This document shows, in pieces, positions 1-9,017 of a stretch of DNA of 64,000 bases (position 1 is its first letter; each line of letters opens with the position of its first letter). Position numbers and translations under genes: made by a program. Source of the stretch: Synechococcus sp. UW140 (lineage in GTDB: Bacteria; Cyanobacteriota; Cyanobacteriia; PCC-6307; Cyanobiaceae). The notes under the pieces were generated by a model, which was given only the letters and a program-made list of their open reading frames with translations, did not search any database and was not told where the DNA came from. The stretch covers positions 1-64,000 of the forward strand of contig NZ_UCOB01000012.1 in assembly GCF_900474295.1 (NCBI RefSeq), in the 5' to 3' direction.

Positions 1-1
1 G

Positions 2-217
2 AAGGGAGATCTGCGCGATCTGTTGGAGCAACTGCCGGAACTGCAGCGGAAGGTGCTGCGGATGCGCTATGGGATGACGGGTGAGGATCCGATGAGCCTC
101 ACCGGCATCGGCCGCATCATCGGCATTAGCCGAGACAGGGTTCGCAATCTTGAACGCGATGGTTTGGCCTGTCTACGTCGGCTCAGCCACCAAGTAGAGG
201 CCTACGTGGCTTGTTGA
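2..217 (+). CDS. RNA polymerase sigma-70 family factor, C-terminal end (partial)
   Basis: The reading frame is already open at base 2 and ends at 217, so only about the last 71 residues are present. They match sigma-70 region 4: LPELQRKVLRMRYGM followed by the helix-turn-helix core GIGRIIGISRDRVRNLE, which contacts the -35 element. Sequence and early stop fit the group 2 (non-essential, SigB/C/D-like) sigma factors of cyanobacteria better than the primary factor, but the diagnostic regions 1-2 lie outside the window. A TTG at 23 is an internal codon, not a start. The gene runs toward the leftward hydrolase/RND block; the two meet tail to tail. Confidence 0.85.
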   Translation, partial: KGDLRDLLEQLPELQRKVLRMRYGMTGEDPMSLTGIGRIIGISRDRVRNLERDGLACLRRLSHQVEAYVAC

Positions 218-242
218 AGCAGGGTTGTTTGCTGATTGTTGG

Positions 243-270
243 CTGATCAGTGCGGTTCTGCGCTGATCAG
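243..270. terminator. Inverted repeat between convergent genes, possible terminator
   Basis: CTGATCAGTGC at 243-253 can pair with GCGCTGATCAG at 260-270 (one G-T pair) around a six-base loop. It lies between the sigma gene stop and the end of the hydrolase gene and overlaps the latter's stop codon. Neither side has a clear T-run, so it is at best a weak or factor-assisted bidirectional terminator. Confidence 0.3.
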
Positions 271-1214
271 TCTGAAGACTTGTGGAGGCACTCCAGTAGC
301 AGAGTATTGACTTGATCAGGGCACTCGTCATGGGGGCAATGTCCTGCTGTGGCGATCACATGCAGGCTGCGTACCACCGAGAATCGCTCTGCCCAGCTCT
401 GGGCTTCACTGAGGGGCTCCCAGGGATCATGTTCTCCCCAGATCAGATCCACCGGTACGGTCAGTGTCTTGAGCAAATCGGGAGCCAGGTGATCGTCGAA
501 GAGGTTGATGAAACCTCGGAAGGCTTCGGCAGCACCTGGTCGTTGCGTTGGTCTGTAGAGCAGTTCCACAAGGGCGTCGTCCCGATTGCCGCCGCTTGGG
601 TACGCCTGACGAAGCACCCGTTGAATCACTCCAGGACGGGCGGCATTGCGGAACAGGGCTGAGCTCAACCATCGCTGCGCCACGAGGGTTTTCAGCAGCG
701 GTCTGATCCACGCCATCCAGGCCGGCTGGGTGGCGAGTTGTTTGTCATCCATCAGCCGTTGAGCACAGTCGATGAGCACCACGCTCCGGCAGGGACTATT
801 GCCGGGGGTCGCCTTCAGCAGTTGGCTGGCACGAAGTGCCACCACGCCCCCGATCGAATTGCCCACGAGTACCACTGGTTGCTGCACCACCTCACGGCAG
901 AAGTCTGCGACTTGTTCGCCCCAGAGATCGAAGCAGTAGCGCAAAGCTCCGTCTTGATGGACCTCCTGATCATCGTTCTGGAGCAGGGCTCGCGGCTGGC
1001 TACTGCTGCCGAATCCAATCAGGTCGAGGGCGTAGATGGTGGCATGGCGGCTGAGAGCCGGGATGGTGTGACGCCAGTGGTTGGTATTGGCCCCGAAGCC
1101 ATGGATCAGAACCAAGGCCGGACGACTTTGCTGACCGGACTCCTGGCAGCACCAACCCACTTCAAGCAGTTGGTGCTGGGCTCCTTGCCAGTGCCAGATC
1201 TGATCAGCTTGCAT
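267..1214 (-). CDS. Alpha/beta hydrolase fold protein
   Basis: A 315-residue alpha/beta hydrolase. The oxyanion motif HGFG is at residues 38-41, the nucleophile elbow GNSIGG puts Ser at 120, and the remaining triad fits Asp263 (WGEHDPW) and His292 (AGHCPHDE). No signal peptide, so probably cytoplasmic. The family includes esterases, lipases and C-C hydrolases; the substrate cannot be read from the sequence. It starts inside the 3' end of the RND pump gene (11-base overlap), so it is translated from the same message as the pump and adaptor. A clear paralogue is encoded at 61459-62490 with the same HGFGA, HWRH and GHCPHDE motifs. Confidence 0.85.
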   Translation of the reverse strand: MQADQIWHWQGAQHQLLEVGWCCQESGQQSRPALVLIHGFGANTNHWRHTIPALSRHATIYALDLIGFGSSSQPRALLQNDDQEVHQDGALRYCFDLWGEQVADFCREVVQQPVVLVGNSIGGVVALRASQLLKATPGNSPCRSVVLIDCAQRLMDDKQLATQPAWMAWIRPLLKTLVAQRWLSSALFRNAARPGVIQRVLRQAYPSGGNRDDALVELLYRPTQRPGAAEAFRGFINLFDDHLAPDLLKTLTVPVDLIWGEHDPWEPLSEAQSWAERFSVVRSLHVIATAGHCPHDECPDQVNTLLLECLHKSSD

Positions 1215-4200
1215 CGTGCATGCTGTTGCTCGGTTTGTGGCCGAACCAGCGAGCTTCCAGGTCCTTGACCGTCACATAGAAAGGTGGCACCACCCCAAGA
1301 GAGAGGACCGTCGCCACCACGAGGCCGCCGAAGATCACTGTGCCCAGCGACTGCTGGCTGTTCGCACCTGCACCGTTGGCCACCACCAGGGGTAGGAAGC
1401 CTGCCAGTGCAGCGATGGCGGTCATCAGGATTGGTCGCAACCTGGATTCGGCTGATTCAACGGCGGCTTCGGTAATGCTTTTGCCCTGTGCCAGCTTCTG
1501 CTCGGCTACCTCCACGATCAGGATGCCGTTCTTGGCGGCCAGACCGATCAGGGTCACGAGACCGACCTGGGCGTAGATGTTCAGATCAATGGAACGAACA
1601 GCAAGGAAAGCAAGTGCCCCGAGCATGGCCAAAGGCACGGTGGCCAGGATGATTACCGGTGTGATGTAGCTCTCGTACTGGGCGGAAAGAACGAGGTAGA
1701 CGATGAGCACACCGAGCCCGAACACCAGCACACTTGCATTACCGGCAGAGAGTTGAAGTGCGGCAAGGCCTGTGAAGGCCGAACCGATGTTCGTGTAGTT
1801 CTGAGCCTTGAACAATTGTTGGATCTTGCTGAGAGCCTGACCGCTGCTCTTGCCAATAGCCTGTACACCCTGGATTAGAACAGTGCGGTTCAGGTTGTAA
1901 TGACTGATCACCGGTGGGGCGCTGCTCAGGTTTGCTTCGGCGAATTGGGAGACCTGTACCAGTTCGCCAACGCGATTCCGCACATAGAAGCTGAGAATGT
2001 CTTCGATGTTTTGGCGCTGGTCCGGAGTGCCTTGGAGATAGATGTTGCGAACCTGACCGCTCTCATATGTCAAGCCGGAGTAATTGCTTCCTGCCAGTGC
2101 CGCAATATTGTTCATCGCCTCTTGGTAGTCGATGTTGAGAGCTCCCATCACGTCCCGATTTACCTTGAGGCCGATGGCCGGTGAACTGGGGTTGAACTGG
2201 CTGTAGATGCTGGAGAAATCGCCGCTTGCAGTTGCTTCTTTAATCAGTTGGCCTGCTAGATCAGACAGATCGTTGAAGCTGTAAGTACCATTGCTGAGAT
2301 CATTAAATTGGAAATAGAAGCCACCCTGGGAGGAGAAACCTGGAACTGCAGGAGGTCCTGATGCGGCAGCAAGTCCATCGCTGAGCTCGATCAATTTTGC
2401 ATTGAGCCGAGTCACAATTGCCTTTGAACTATGCGCGGCTCCTTTACGTTCCTCCAAAGGCTTGAGGCCGAAGAAGAAGATGCCTTGATCGGGGCTGGAG
2501 CCATTGAAGCCGGAACCGTTGATGATTGAGGCGTTGTCTACGTCCTCCTCTTCGCTTAGGACCTTGGCGATCTGAGCGCCGAGCTTCTTGGTTTCAACCA
2601 AGGAGGCACCATTTTGCAGTTGGAAGATGCCGAGTCCATAGCCTTGGTCTTCATCAGGAATGAAGGCTTTTGGTAGAGCGGCAAACGAGAAGCAGGTGAG
2701 AACGATGCCTGCTGCCAGACCAATGAGGATGAATCTGCGCAGGGCAATTAGCTTGTTCAGCAAGCTTCCATAGGCTTGTTGCAGCCAGTCGAAGCCTTGA
2801 TTGAAGGTACGGAAGATCTGAGGCAGATTGGCACCAGCGATAGCGCCCACAGCGACACCGGCGAGATAGGTCCAACTGCCAAAAGCGGCGGCACTGAATT
2901 GTCCAAAGGCGAGGCCCACAATCACTCCAACCACGATCCAGTTGCGACCTCTGGGTTCGGGTGGTTTCTGTTTTTCGAGAATCAGGCCTGAGAGCATTGG
3001 CGAGAAGGTGAGGGCATTGAACGCTGAGATCGCAATCGAGAAGGCAATCGTGAGCGCAAACTGCTTGTAGATAATTCCGATGCCGCCGGGATAGAAGGCC
3101 ACTGGCACGAAAACTGCCATTAGGACAAGGGCTGTGGCCACCAGGGCGCCGAACAATTCACCCATGCAGGCCAAGGCTGCCTCGCGAGGTTTCATGCCTT
3201 TCTCGATATTGCTTGATACGGCTTCAATCACCACGATCGCGTCATCAACCACAAGGCCTGTGGCCAGCACCAGGCCTAGGAGCGTGAGTTGGTTGATTGA
3301 AAATCCGAAGACCTTCAGGAATGCAAAGCTTCCCACTAAAGAGATCGGGATCGCCAGACTGGGAACGACAGTGGCGCGCCAATTTTGGAGGAAGAGAAAC
3401 AGAATCACTAGCACCAAAACGATCGCCAGACCGAGGGCGTCGATCACCCCATCAACGGAGGCTTCGATGAATTGACCGATGTCATAAATCTGATCGACAC
3501 TCACCCCGGGAGGGACAATGGCATTGAACTGGTTGAGTTGTTCCACCACCGCATTGGAGACATCAAGGGCATTGCTGGATGGTGTTTGATAAACCGCGAG
3601 GGTTAGTGCTTCGTGGCCGTTTTTGTCAATTCCTTGAACTGAGAACGAGTTGGTCCCGTAGCGCACCTCGCCTACGTCCTGGAGTTTGAGCAGATTCCCT
3701 GAAGGAGAGCGATTGACGATCAGATTATTGAAGTCTTCGATTGAGATGAGATTGCCATTATTTTCAACTAAAATTGGGTAGGTATATGCCTGATTGCCTG
3801 ATGCTGGCGGACCGCCAACAAGCCCTCCAATGGCGACGCTATTTTGGGATTGGACTGCGTTGATGACATCCTCGGCAGTGAGCTGGTTGGCTGCAAGCTT
3901 TTCGGGATCGACAAAGAGCCAGTACGCAGGATTGGCTCCCCCGAAAACGGTGACCGTGGCGACCCCCTCAATCCGTGAGAGGGGGTAGTAAAGCTGTTCA
4001 TACACCAGTCCGTTTAAGTAAGCAGAATCAAATTGCCCCTCAGTTGAGCTGATCTCATAGGCAAGCAAAATGGAAGGGTTGCTCTGTTTGACCGAAACTC
4101 CGGTGGCTGCAACCTGCCTAGGTAGCTGTGGCTGGGCCAGGGAAACCCTGTTCTGCACATTCACCTGGTCAATGTCGATATCAGTTGTCTGGTCGAAATA

Positions 4201-4482
4201 GACATTGATCGTGCTGCTGCCGGTCATGTCGCTGTTCGACGAGATGTAATTGATTCCAGGAACGCCGTTGATCTGCTGCTCTAGAGGATTGGTGACGGCT
4301 TGTTCGGTAACCTCGGCATTCGCTCCGCCATACACCGCAGTGACTTGGATTAGCGGATTGGCGATATTCGGCAGGTTGGCGATTGGCAGGGTGGGAATCG
4401 CGATCACGCCGAGCAGCACAATCAAAATGCTGCAAACCGTTGTCAGGACGGGGCGCTTGATGAAGTTGTCAGAGAAGGACAT
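1204..4482 (-). CDS. RND family multidrug efflux pump, inner membrane subunit (HAE-1/AcrB type)
   Basis: A 1092-residue proton-driven RND transporter, the usual length for AcrB-like pumps (about 1030-1060) plus about 40 residues. TM1 is at about 12-30; TM4 holds the proton relay pair Asp413-Asp414 in GLVVDDAIVV; TM10 holds the partner Lys at about 984 in GLAAKNGILIVE. The two large periplasmic loops are present. Between TM6 and TM7 (about residues 513-553) there is an extra pair of hydrophobic stretches that AcrB does not have in this form. It follows its adaptor gene by 6 bases, and its 3' end overlaps the hydrolase gene. It would take substrates from the periplasm or membrane and pass them to a TolC channel; no TolC gene is in this operon, but two TolC-like genes lie at 7.5 and 17.9 kb. 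Confidence 0.95.
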   Translation of the reverse strand: MSFSDNFIKRPVLTTVCSILIVLLGVIAIPTLPIANLPNIANPLIQVTAVYGGANAEVTEQAVTNPLEQQINGVPGINYISSNSDMTGSSTINVYFDQTTDIDIDQVNVQNRVSLAQPQLPRQVAATGVSVKQSNPSILLAYEISSTEGQFDSAYLNGLVYEQLYYPLSRIEGVATVTVFGGANPAYWLFVDPEKLAANQLTAEDVINAVQSQNSVAIGGLVGGPPASGNQAYTYPILVENNGNLISIEDFNNLIVNRSPSGNLLKLQDVGEVRYGTNSFSVQGIDKNGHEALTLAVYQTPSSNALDVSNAVVEQLNQFNAIVPPGVSVDQIYDIGQFIEASVDGVIDALGLAIVLVLVILFLFLQNWRATVVPSLAIPISLVGSFAFLKVFGFSINQLTLLGLVLATGLVVDDAIVVIEAVSSNIEKGMKPREAALACMGELFGALVATALVLMAVFVPVAFYPGGIGIIYKQFALTIAFSIAISAFNALTFSPMLSGLILEKQKPPEPRGRNWIVVGVIVGLAFGQFSAAAFGSWTYLAGVAVGAIAGANLPQIFRTFNQGFDWLQQAYGSLLNKLIALRRFILIGLAAGIVLTCFSFAALPKAFIPDEDQGYGLGIFQLQNGASLVETKKLGAQIAKVLSEEEDVDNASIINGSGFNGSSPDQGIFFFGLKPLEERKGAAHSSKAIVTRLNAKLIELSDGLAAASGPPAVPGFSSQGGFYFQFNDLSNGTYSFNDLSDLAGQLIKEATASGDFSSIYSQFNPSSPAIGLKVNRDVMGALNIDYQEAMNNIAALAGSNYSGLTYESGQVRNIYLQGTPDQRQNIEDILSFYVRNRVGELVQVSQFAEANLSSAPPVISHYNLNRTVLIQGVQAIGKSSGQALSKIQQLFKAQNYTNIGSAFTGLAALQLSAGNASVLVFGLGVLIVYLVLSAQYESYITPVIILATVPLAMLGALAFLAVRSIDLNIYAQVGLVTLIGLAAKNGILIVEVAEQKLAQGKSITEAAVESAESRLRPILMTAIAALAGFLPLVVANGAGANSQQSLGTVIFGGLVVATVLSLGVVPPFYVTVKDLEARWFGHKPSNSMHDAS

Positions 4483-4488
4483 TTGTAC

Positions 4489-5622
4489 TCAGTTCGTTCT
4501 CTTGTTGACCTTCACCGGCATGCCATTGCGAAGTCGGCTGGTGTTGCTAACTGCCACTTGATCCCCGGACTGAAGACCCGACTTCACGGGGTAGTGGTTG
4601 TTTTGTAGACCCCCTAGTTCAACCTTGGTCTGGATCACGATTGGTGTGTCTCCAGGTAGCTGCTCCAGCATTGTTAGTGCTTGCTTGGAGGCATGCGCTG
4701 ACGCTTTGATCGCCGGCAACGCTTGCTTGACTGGAACCAGTCGATACACAAAAGGCTGCTGGGCCTGCATCATCACGGCCTGCACCGGCACCGCCAGTTG
4801 TTCCTGTTCGCCAGTAATGATTTCGCTCTTGACGTACTGGCCTGTTTTCAGCTGTCCGGTGAGGTTGGGAAAGGTGGCTTTCACCATCACCGTGTTAGGT
4901 GCGTTCTTGCTGCCGGGAAGACCGAAGTAGGGGGAGATGAAGGTGACCTCACCCCTACCTGTCACGGGGGGATCGGTTTGGGACGCCACTTTTACGGTCT
5001 GGCCAGCTTTGACAGCATCGGCCTGTGATGCTGGAATTTGCATCAGCGTCCAGAGCGTGGTGTTTTCGACGATTCCTGTGATGGACTGGCCAGTTTTGAC
5101 GTAATCCCCAAGCTTCACGGTGTCGAGATCGCCGACGATTCCATCGATGGGTGATCGCACATATTTGTATCCAAGTGTGGCCGCATCGGCGAGGGCCTTA
5201 TCCCGCGAGGCGATTGCCTGGGTGACATAGCGATCCCGTTGTTTTGCGGAGGCGGCTCCTTGTTGGTAGAGGAACTCGTAGCGCTCTGCATTTAGCCGGT
5301 CAGTGCGGGCTTGAGCCTTGGAGGCGTTGAGGGATGCACTTTGCTGCACGTTATCGAGCACCAAGATCGTTTCGCCCGCTTTGACGCGCTGGCCTTCGCG
5401 GGCCATGATCTTCACTACGCGGCCTTCGCTTTCCGGTTTAAGTACCACGTTGCTAGTGGATTCCAGCAGGCTGATGGCCTGAAGTCTTGGTTGGAAGTTG
5501 GCCGTTTTGATCCGGGCGGTATTGACAGACAGGAACGTTGATTCGTGCTGGTGATGACTGCAGCTCGCAAGCAGGATCACGGATGGCAGCAGGGCCAAGA
5601 CCGGGATTTGGCGATGCATCAT
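4489..5622 (-). CDS. RND efflux periplasmic adaptor lipoprotein (AcrA/MexA-like)
   Basis: Membrane fusion protein of the pump encoded just downstream. It has a lipoprotein signal with lipobox LLASC (Cys21 from the ATG at 5622), so it is anchored in the membrane by lipid. Typical barrel-sandwich halves flank a short hairpin: EGRVVKIMAREGQRVKAGE before it and RSPIDGIVGDL after it. About 377 residues is normal for the family. A GTG one codon upstream and an ATG one codon downstream are alternative starts. First gene of the three-gene leftward operon adaptor, pump, hydrolase. The ligand range is unknown. Confidence 0.93.
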   Translation of the reverse strand: MMHRQIPVLALLPSVILLASCSHHQHESTFLSVNTARIKTANFQPRLQAISLLESTSNVVLKPESEGRVVKIMAREGQRVKAGETILVLDNVQQSASLNASKAQARTDRLNAERYEFLYQQGAASAKQRDRYVTQAIASRDKALADAATLGYKYVRSPIDGIVGDLDTVKLGDYVKTGQSITGIVENTTLWTLMQIPASQADAVKAGQTVKVASQTDPPVTGRGEVTFISPYFGLPGSKNAPNTVMVKATFPNLTGQLKTGQYVKSEIITGEQEQLAVPVQAVMMQAQQPFVYRLVPVKQALPAIKASAHASKQALTMLEQLPGDTPIVIQTKVELGGLQNNHYPVKSGLQSGDQVAVSNTSRLRNGMPVKVNKRTN

Positions 5623-5693
5623 CACTTGTTTTTTCTGACCCTAGCTGGGGTTTGGGCTTCCAGTCTTTTTGGTTAAGGTCACCTTACCCAGCC

Positions 5694-6971
5694 TCACCGG
5701 TCTGAGTAGAGCTTGGTAATGCCATTGTCGATGGCGGAATAGCACTTCTGCAGCTGCATGTCGCTGATGCAGAGCGGTGGCAGAAGGTACACCACGTTGC
5801 CAAGGGGCCGGATGTAGACGCCATCCGCAAGGCAGAGACTCTGCAGTTGGCGCCCTACTGGGTTGAGATAGCTCGTGCTGCCGCAGTCGAGCTCGAATGC
5901 GGCCATGGTGCCGAGGCAGCGGACTTGTTTCACCATGCTTTGGGCCGCGAGTGCTTGTAGGTGAGGTCTGTGTCGGCTTTCAAAGTCGCTGAAGCGCTCG
6001 GGGTGTTGTTCCAGCAGATCGAGGCTGGCGAGCGCAGCCGCACAGCCCAGCGGGTTGGCGGTGAAGCTGTGGCCATGGAAAAAGGTTTTTAGGGGTTCTT
6101 CGCTGATAAACCCGGCAAAGACCCGTTCGCTCGCCAGGGTGCCTCCCATGGGTAGGAAGCCGCCGGTGAGTCCTTTGGAGAGGGCCATCAGATCCGGCTG
6201 AATTCCCGCGAGTTGGGATGCGAACAGGTCGCCTGTACGGCCGAAGCCCGTCATCACTTCATCAGCGATTAGCAGAGTGCCTCGGTCGCGCACGCGAGCT
6301 TCCACTGCCCTTAAAAATTCAGGCCGAACCATTCGCATCCCTGAGGCGCCTTGGATCAGCGGCTCAAGAATCACGCCGGCAGTGGGAACGGCCAGGGCTT
6401 CCTCTAGCTCGTTGAGAGCTTGTGCCTCACGCGTTTCAATATCGGTGTCTCCCCAGTGGGTATGGGGCCAGCTAATGCGGGCCACATCAAACAGCAGTTC
6501 GTCGTATGCCTTGGTGAAGACGGAGCGCTCCCCTACGGCCATAGCTCCGAAGGTGTCACCGTGATAAGCCCCTTCGAAGGCCACCAGACGACGTCGGTCA
6601 CTGCCTTGATTTCGCCACCATTGCCAGGCCATTTTCAGCGCCACTTCCACTGCAGTGGATCCGTTGTCTGAAAAGAAGAGACGGTCCAGGCCGCTGAGGG
6701 CTGCCAATCGGGTGGCGAGTTGCTCGGCAGGTTCGTGGCTGAAGTTGGCGAAGATCACTTGCTCCATCATCTGGGCCTGACGCCCGATGGCCGATGCGAT
6801 CGATGGCTCGCTGTGGCCGTGCAAGGTCACCCACCAGCTGCTGATCGCGTCAATCAGTTTGCGTCCATCATCGAGTTGCAGCTCACAGCCGGCGGCGCCA
6901 TTCACCCGAAGCGGCTCCGGATGCAGGGCGACTTGGGTCGTGGGGTGCCAGAGGTGCGGGTGCCAGGGCAT
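5694..6971 (-). CDS. bioA: Adenosylmethionine-8-amino-7-oxononanoate aminotransferase (BioA)
   Basis: A class III PLP aminotransferase that makes 7,8-diaminopelargonate from KAPA using S-adenosylmethionine as amino donor, a late step in biotin synthesis. Length 425 is typical. The start reads HPHLWHPTTQ, a BioA hallmark; SSWWVTLHGH lies at about 44-53; Asp237 in IADEV should hold the pyridine nitrogen and Lys266 in ALSKGLTGG should bind PLP. Transcribed leftward toward the RND operon, with 71 bases between. No other bio gene is in the window. Its 5' side directly borders the AT-rich export island. Confidence 0.95.
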   Translation of the reverse strand: MPWHPHLWHPTTQVALHPEPLRVNGAAGCELQLDDGRKLIDAISSWWVTLHGHSEPSIASAIGRQAQMMEQVIFANFSHEPAEQLATRLAALSGLDRLFFSDNGSTAVEVALKMAWQWWRNQGSDRRRLVAFEGAYHGDTFGAMAVGERSVFTKAYDELLFDVARISWPHTHWGDTDIETREAQALNELEEALAVPTAGVILEPLIQGASGMRMVRPEFLRAVEARVRDRGTLLIADEVMTGFGRTGDLFASQLAGIQPDLMALSKGLTGGFLPMGGTLASERVFAGFISEEPLKTFFHGHSFTANPLGCAAALASLDLLEQHPERFSDFESRHRPHLQALAAQSMVKQVRCLGTMAAFELDCGSTSYLNPVGRQLQSLCLADGVYIRPLGNVVYLLPPLCISDMQLQKCYSAIDNGITKLYSDR

Positions 6972-7511
6972 CCAGGTTAATTAGATTGTAGATATATAGA
7001 ATCTATGGTGGCATGTTGCTTAGAGCATGCGTTTGCATGGCTGCAATTAATTCAGATAGCCTTTGCCGTCATTGCAAGTTGATATCGATGAAAACCAATA
7101 ATATTTAGAATGAGTTGATTTGCCTTCAAGGGCCGCTAGTCTACCTGGCCGCCATCAATTGGTTTGCTGCCAAATATCAATTTTTTTGGAGTTCCTAATT
7201 GGTTGTCTGGTAGGTCAATGTTGTGGGATGATATAAAGTTTGATGAGGATTAATCAAGCGACGTTTGTAGGCATCTATGGACTGGTGCTTTGCGCGCGTC
7301 TGGCTCATCCACATAATACGCGCTTGAGCGTATGCTTGCTCATTTTGCCAATTCTGGCGTCCAGGCTAATTATATTGTTCAAGACCTACTCTCGAGCGAT
7401 AGTTGCACTCTGCTGTCTGGGCTTGGTTTGTTGGCTGCTTGATTCATGGCTTAAAGCTTATTCGCTGACGCCTTGTCGGATCTTCTTCTTCTATTAGGAT
7501 GTTTATCGTAT
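6972..7511. other. AT-rich spacer between bioA and the export island
   Basis: 540 bases between divergent bioA and the TolC-like gene, much more AT-rich than the DNA to the left. It must hold promoters in both directions. An open frame of 84 codons from ATG 7243 to 7497 would encode a hydrophobic, Cys-containing peptide, but it has no recognised family and overlaps the frame upstream of the TolC gene, so I do not call it a gene. Nothing else recognisable. Confidence 0.6.
7229..7237 (+). promoter_or_regulatory. Possible extended -10 promoter for the export operon
   Basis: TGATATAAA fits an extended -10 (TG-N-TATAAT with one mismatch) about 275 bases before the TolC start. No convincing -35 stands at 16-18 bases upstream, so this is a weak candidate only. 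Confidence 0.25.
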
Positions 7512-9014
7512 ATGGGAATTTGCTTGTCTCCGGTTAGCGGCACTTCTGTAGTTAGACTTCTGGTCTGCATCTCCACTGCTTTGGCCAGCTTTGGTGGAGT
7601 TGTTCATGCCTTTTCTAGTGACCAATCGCTGCTGCCGGATCAGCTGCAGGAGGCCCGTGACCTTCTTGAGTTGTCTCAGCGTGCCGATTTGGATGGAGTG
7701 ATTGAGGCCGCCCTTCTTCGCAATCCGAGGCTCCTCTCTGCATCCCAAAGGATCGAAGCACGACGTTCTCAGCTTTCCTCTTCTGAGCGTCGATGGCTCC
7801 CTAAGGCTCTATTTAATACTTCTGGCGATCAACCTTTGCTTGGCCAATATTTTGAGACTGATATTGCAAGGGATCCAAAAAATGATCTCGCATCCTCTCA
7901 CACATTTGATAACTATGGTATTGGCTCACTGAATTTGCAAGTCTCCTGGAATTTCTGGGAGCCTAGTCGTCAGCCTGCTATTAACGTTTCTTCTTTTCAG
8001 CTTGATGCAGAGAAGTTGACCTTTGATGTGATCGCACGCAGTATCGTTCTTGATGCTCAATTGGCCTACTATGAGCTGCAGGAGAACCAGCATCTAATAG
8101 ATATTTATGAGGGTATTTACCATCGCAATCGCCAGCTTTTGGAGATTGTCGAGTCCCAGTTCAAAGGTGGTCTAGTTCATATCGGTGATGTGAGTCAGCA
8201 GAAGACTCTTTTGCTAAGTCAATTGATCACCCTGGATGGGTTGTATAGAGTGCAGCTTCAGGTTGCTTCAGACTTGGCTCGCATTATGGGGCTACCGTCA
8301 GGGTCTGCTGTGCTTCCTATTGGATTAGGGACTGACCGCCTGACGACTTGGGACCTGGATTTGAATCAATCCATACAAGATGGTCTCGCTTTGCGTGAAG
8401 AAATTCGTATTGCTTTGGCTGATGCAAATGCTCAAGATTGGGAGGCTCAGCGCTTGGTAAACCTTTATTTGCCAGTCATGGGCCTGAGCGCTAATGGCTA
8501 CAAGAGTTATTCTCGGGGAGTTTTTGATGGAGACATCAATGGCAATAATAATTCTTACCGAGCAACTAATTCTTATGCCGAATTGACTTTAGGACTCGGT
8601 TTTAATTGGAATTTTTATGATGGTGGCGTTCGCGCTGCCCAGGCTGCTGCAAGCCGTAATCTTGCTGCTGCTCAGCGACACGATGCAGATGGAGAGCGGA
8701 ATAGGGTGGGTAATCAGATTCGTAGTAGTTATGCCGCTTACCTGACAGCAAAACATGCTTTGCCTGATTCGGAAGAAGCCATCCGAACCGCAAAATTAGC
8801 AGTGGATGTGGCCTCGCAACGTTATGGCGCTGGCATTGGTGATATCACAACTGTTGTTCAAGCGACACAGCTACTCGGCGAAGCATCTAGGCAACGTAAG
8901 GCTGTAAGGCTGACTTATCGAAATGCAGTTGCAGAGCTTTATCGCTACTCTGGACTATGGCCGAAACCCTACCGAAGCCAAATTCGTACGTTGCTTAAAC
9001 TAGACAATCCTTGA
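7512..9014 (+). CDS. TolC-like outer membrane efflux/secretion protein
   Basis: A 500-residue outer membrane factor that would form the trimeric channel of the export machine encoded downstream. The ATG at 7512 is chosen over the upstream TTG at 7473 because it begins a good Sec signal peptide with a hydrophobic core and a VHA-type cleavage site near residue 34. TolC-family features follow: the first repeat begins DLDGVIEAALLRNPRLLSASQRIEA, and the second half has LGLGFNWNFYDGGVRAAQAAASR and the ITTVVQATQLLGEA region near the C-terminus. It is followed after 3 bases by the HlyD-like gene and shares its AT-rich composition. Probably the first gene of a four-gene operon. Confidence 0.9.
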   Translation: MGICLSPVSGTSVVRLLVCISTALASFGGVVHAFSSDQSLLPDQLQEARDLLELSQRADLDGVIEAALLRNPRLLSASQRIEARRSQLSSSERRWLPKALFNTSGDQPLLGQYFETDIARDPKNDLASSHTFDNYGIGSLNLQVSWNFWEPSRQPAINVSSFQLDAEKLTFDVIARSIVLDAQLAYYELQENQHLIDIYEGIYHRNRQLLEIVESQFKGGLVHIGDVSQQKTLLLSQLITLDGLYRVQLQVASDLARIMGLPSGSAVLPIGLGTDRLTTWDLDLNQSIQDGLALREEIRIALADANAQDWEAQRLVNLYLPVMGLSANGYKSYSRGVFDGDINGNNNSYRATNSYAELTLGLGFNWNFYDGGVRAAQAAASRNLAAAQRHDADGERNRVGNQIRSSYAAYLTAKHALPDSEEAIRTAKLAVDVASQRYGAGIGDITTVVQATQLLGEASRQRKAVRLTYRNAVAELYRYSGLWPKPYRSQIRTLLKLDNP

Positions 9015-9017
9015 CTA

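Noticed and set aside
7243-7497. Small hydrophobic frame before the TolC gene
   Set aside because: No family, no clear RBS, and it overlaps the in-frame region upstream of TolC; could be real but cannot be supported.
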